Shown: piece after piece, positions 37,645 to 38,831 of the stretch | Layout: each line of letters starts with the position of its first letter | Position numbering within the stretch: the stretch's first letter is position 1 | Source of the DNA: Cytophagales bacterium | GTDB taxonomy: Bacteria > Bacteroidota > Bacteroidia > Cytophagales > Cyclobacteriaceae | DNA: 38,831 bases | Assembly (NCBI GenBank): GCA_003454975.1 | Contig: DMST01000357.1 | Span: forward strand, 4,524-43,354 | Direction: 5' to 3' | Notes under the pieces: model-generated | What the model saw: only the letters and a program-made list of their open reading frames with translations | Databases searched by the model: none | Told to the model about the DNA's origin: nothing | Made by a program: the position numbers and the translations under genes

Positions 37645-38569
37645 AGGCTTTGATGATAGACTTCACAAGCTTGTGTCGAATCACATCGTGGGCGTTCAGG
37701 TTTACAATCCCGATGCCCTCAATGCCTTCCAATACTTTGACCGCCTCCGAAAGACCAGACTTGTGGTTGCGAGGCAAATCAATCTGCGACTTGTCTCCGG
37801 TGATAATCACCTTTGAGTTTGGCCCCATACGCGTCAGGAACATTTTGATCTGCATAGGGGTGGTATTCTGGGCTTCGTCTAACAGAATGAAGGCGTTGTT
37901 AAGCGTACGTCCCCGCATGTAGGCCAAGGGAGCAATTTCCACTATGTTATCCTCCATGTAGTACTTCAACTTTTCCGAAGGTACCATGTCGTGCAAGGCA
38001 TCATAGATGGGACGCAGGTAGGGATCAATTTTTTCCTTCAGGTCCCCGGGTAGAAAACCTAGGTTTTCTCCCGCTTCTACGGCCGGTCTGGTGATAATGA
38101 TCTTCTTTACCTCTTTATTCTTGAGGGCGCGCACGGCCATGGCTACTGAAATGTAGGTTTTACCTGTACCCGCCGGGCCCAACGCAAACACCAGATCGTT
38201 TTTCTTTACGGTATCTACCAGCGCCATTTGGTTGGGCGTTTTGGGTTTGATTACCGTACCCTTGGTACCATAGATGAGTACCTCATCTCGGGTGCTTTCC
38301 TGCTCTTCGGCCTTCTCATCTTCGTGAATGTACTGGGCTACATTATCAGGCGTTACGGTGCCATACCGGTGGTAGTGGTCCAGTAGAGAGTTGAGTAGGT
38401 CGTTAATCCGGAGGATTTCTGGGGGGGTACCCTTGATGCGAATTTCATTGCCTCGCGATACTATTTTACTTTCGGGAAAGGCGGAGGCTACTTGTTTGAT
38501 GTTCTGGTTTTCCACGCCGAGGAATTCAGGCAAGGAAACATCATCGAGTGTTATTATTTTTTCTACCAA
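37625..38569 (-). CDS. phoH: PhoH family ATPase (PhoH-like protein)
   Basis: 314 residues. The N-terminal part (about 15-75) looks like a KH-type RNA-binding segment. The ATPase domain has Walker A GPAGTGKTYI and Walker B FILLDEAQNT, then ITGDKSQIDLPR. PhoH proteins are cytoplasmic ATPases linked to RNA metabolism (in many bacteria near ybeY) and often phosphate-regulated. The start is TTG at 38569; no ATG is available between the upstream in-frame stop and the conserved region. That TTG lies inside a TACATTTG box (38567-38574), so a second box TACTTTTG at 38635-38642 is the better promoter candidate. It is followed, with overlap, by the GNAT gene, and is divergent from the SAM hydrolase gene. 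Confidence 0.93.
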   Translation of the reverse strand: MVEKIITLDDVSLPEFLGVENQNIKQVASAFPESKIVSRGNEIRIKGTPPEILRINDLLNSLLDHYHRYGTVTPDNVAQYIHEDEKAEEQESTRDEVLIYGTKGTVIKPKTPNQMALVDTVKKNDLVFALGPAGTGKTYISVAMAVRALKNKEVKKIIITRPAVEAGENLGFLPGDLKEKIDPYLRPIYDALHDMVPSEKLKYYMEDNIVEIAPLAYMRGRTLNNAFILLDEAQNTTPMQIKMFLTRMGPNSKVIITGDKSQIDLPRNHKSGLSEAVKVLEGIEGIGIVNLNAHDVIRHKLVKSIIKAYDDAGI

Positions 38570-38634
38570 ATGTACTATTTGTATTTACGGCCGTCGACTT
38601 AGTATTCTGTGTGAAATGCCTTTATTTTGCTCAC

Positions 38635-38642
38635 CAAAAGTA
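38635..38642 (-). promoter_or_regulatory. -7 promoter box candidate for phoH
   Basis: TACTTTTG on the minus strand, about 65 bases upstream of the TTG start. No matching -33 element is evident. A second TAnnTTTG match (38567-38574) overlaps the start codon itself. Confidence 0.4.
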
Positions 38643-38664
38643 CACAATAATTCGCTAGGCATCT

Positions 38665-38831
38665 ATGGCCCTCATTACATTTCTGTCAGACTACGGTTGG
38701 CGTGATCCGTATGTAGCGGCCATCAAAGCGGTTATCCTATCTCAGGCGCCCCAGCAGCCTATTGTAGACCTCTCACACGAAGTGGGTGCGTGCGACATCG
38801 CTCATGGGGCGTATGTTTTGCGTTCTGTGTT
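38665..38831 (+). CDS. SAM hydrolase/DUF62 (SAM hydroxide adenosyltransferase), 3' truncated
   Basis: Only the first 55 codons are in the window. The N-terminus ITFLSDYGWRDPYVAAIKAVIL followed by IVDLSHEVGACDIAHGAYVL matches the DUF62 / SAM hydroxide adenosyltransferase family (relatives of bacterial fluorinase/chlorinase). Members without the halogenase residues hydrolyse S-adenosylmethionine to adenosine and methionine. The catalytic Asp of the S-D-Y-G/TDFG motif is present. ATG at 38665. It is divergent from phoH. Confidence 0.85.
   Translation, partial: MALITFLSDYGWRDPYVAAIKAVILSQAPQQPIVDLSHEVGACDIAHGAYVLRSV

Noticed and set aside
1..38831. CRISPR arrays, tRNA or rRNA genes, insertion sequences, prophage
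   Set aside because: No spaced direct repeats of CRISPR length, no cloverleaf or rRNA-like stretch and no transposase or integrase recognised on reading the window by eye; a covariance-model search would be needed to exclude small RNAs.

Overview
The window (about 38.8 kb, mid-range GC) looks like a chromosomal segment of a Bacteroidota bacterium, probably a free-living, perhaps marine member. The evidence is C-terminal type IX secretion (T9SS) signals on three secreted proteins (genes at 11766, 26440 and 29111), a GH3-type adenylating enzyme, PspC- and LiaF-like membrane proteins, an almost complete lack of Shine-Dalgarno sequences, and repeated use of the Bacteroidota -7 promoter box TAnnTTTG ahead of genes. 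I see no phage, transposase, CRISPR, rRNA or tRNA. The genus cannot be named from this alone.

Layout. 1-3174 (+): 3' part of a cytosolic-PLA2-like lipase, an APS/PAPS reductase (cysH) and a sugar-nucleotide-type epimerase. 3177-8614 (-): two very small coupled membrane proteins, then three tandem paralogous six-helix membrane PP2C (SpoIIE-type) phosphatases. 8812-15018 (+): hisS, hutH, a T9SS CHU_C-domain protein, a YbaB/EbfC nucleoid protein and a family 2 glycosyltransferase. 15043-15264 (-): a PspC-like protein. 15397-19646 (+): an abundant-looking TPR lipoprotein with a very strong terminator, then a HAMP-GAF-PAS membrane sensor without a recognisable output domain. 19643-21899 (-): a coupled three-gene envelope operon (lipoprotein, lipoprotein alpha/beta hydrolase, DUF2459 protein).

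22081-28686 (+) is the most distinctive operon: an 899-residue protein made of two fused D-Ala-D-Ala-ligase-like units, two tandem paralogous membrane PASTA proteins, a T9SS-exported protein and a rhodanese, closed by a terminator. The whole set suggests cell-wall work with each component doubled. 29111-31060 (+) is a secreted S41 peptidase. 31096-35383 (-) holds an unknown small membrane protein, a LiaF-like protein, a signal-less L-type lectin and a DegP/HtrA protease, each ending in its own intrinsic terminator. 35512-37008 (+) is a GH3-family enzyme, followed by two short-period degenerate repeats. 37183-38569 (-) is phoH with an overlapping GNAT gene, and 38665-end (+) is the start of a SAM hydrolase (DUF62).

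Most promising for a second look: the doubled ligase/PASTA operon, the pair of 37- and 41-residue membrane proteins beside the phosphatase cluster, the exact 8-bp-period degenerate repeat at 37017-37088, and three genes whose -7 box lies only 3-5 nt from the ATG, predicting leaderless transcripts.
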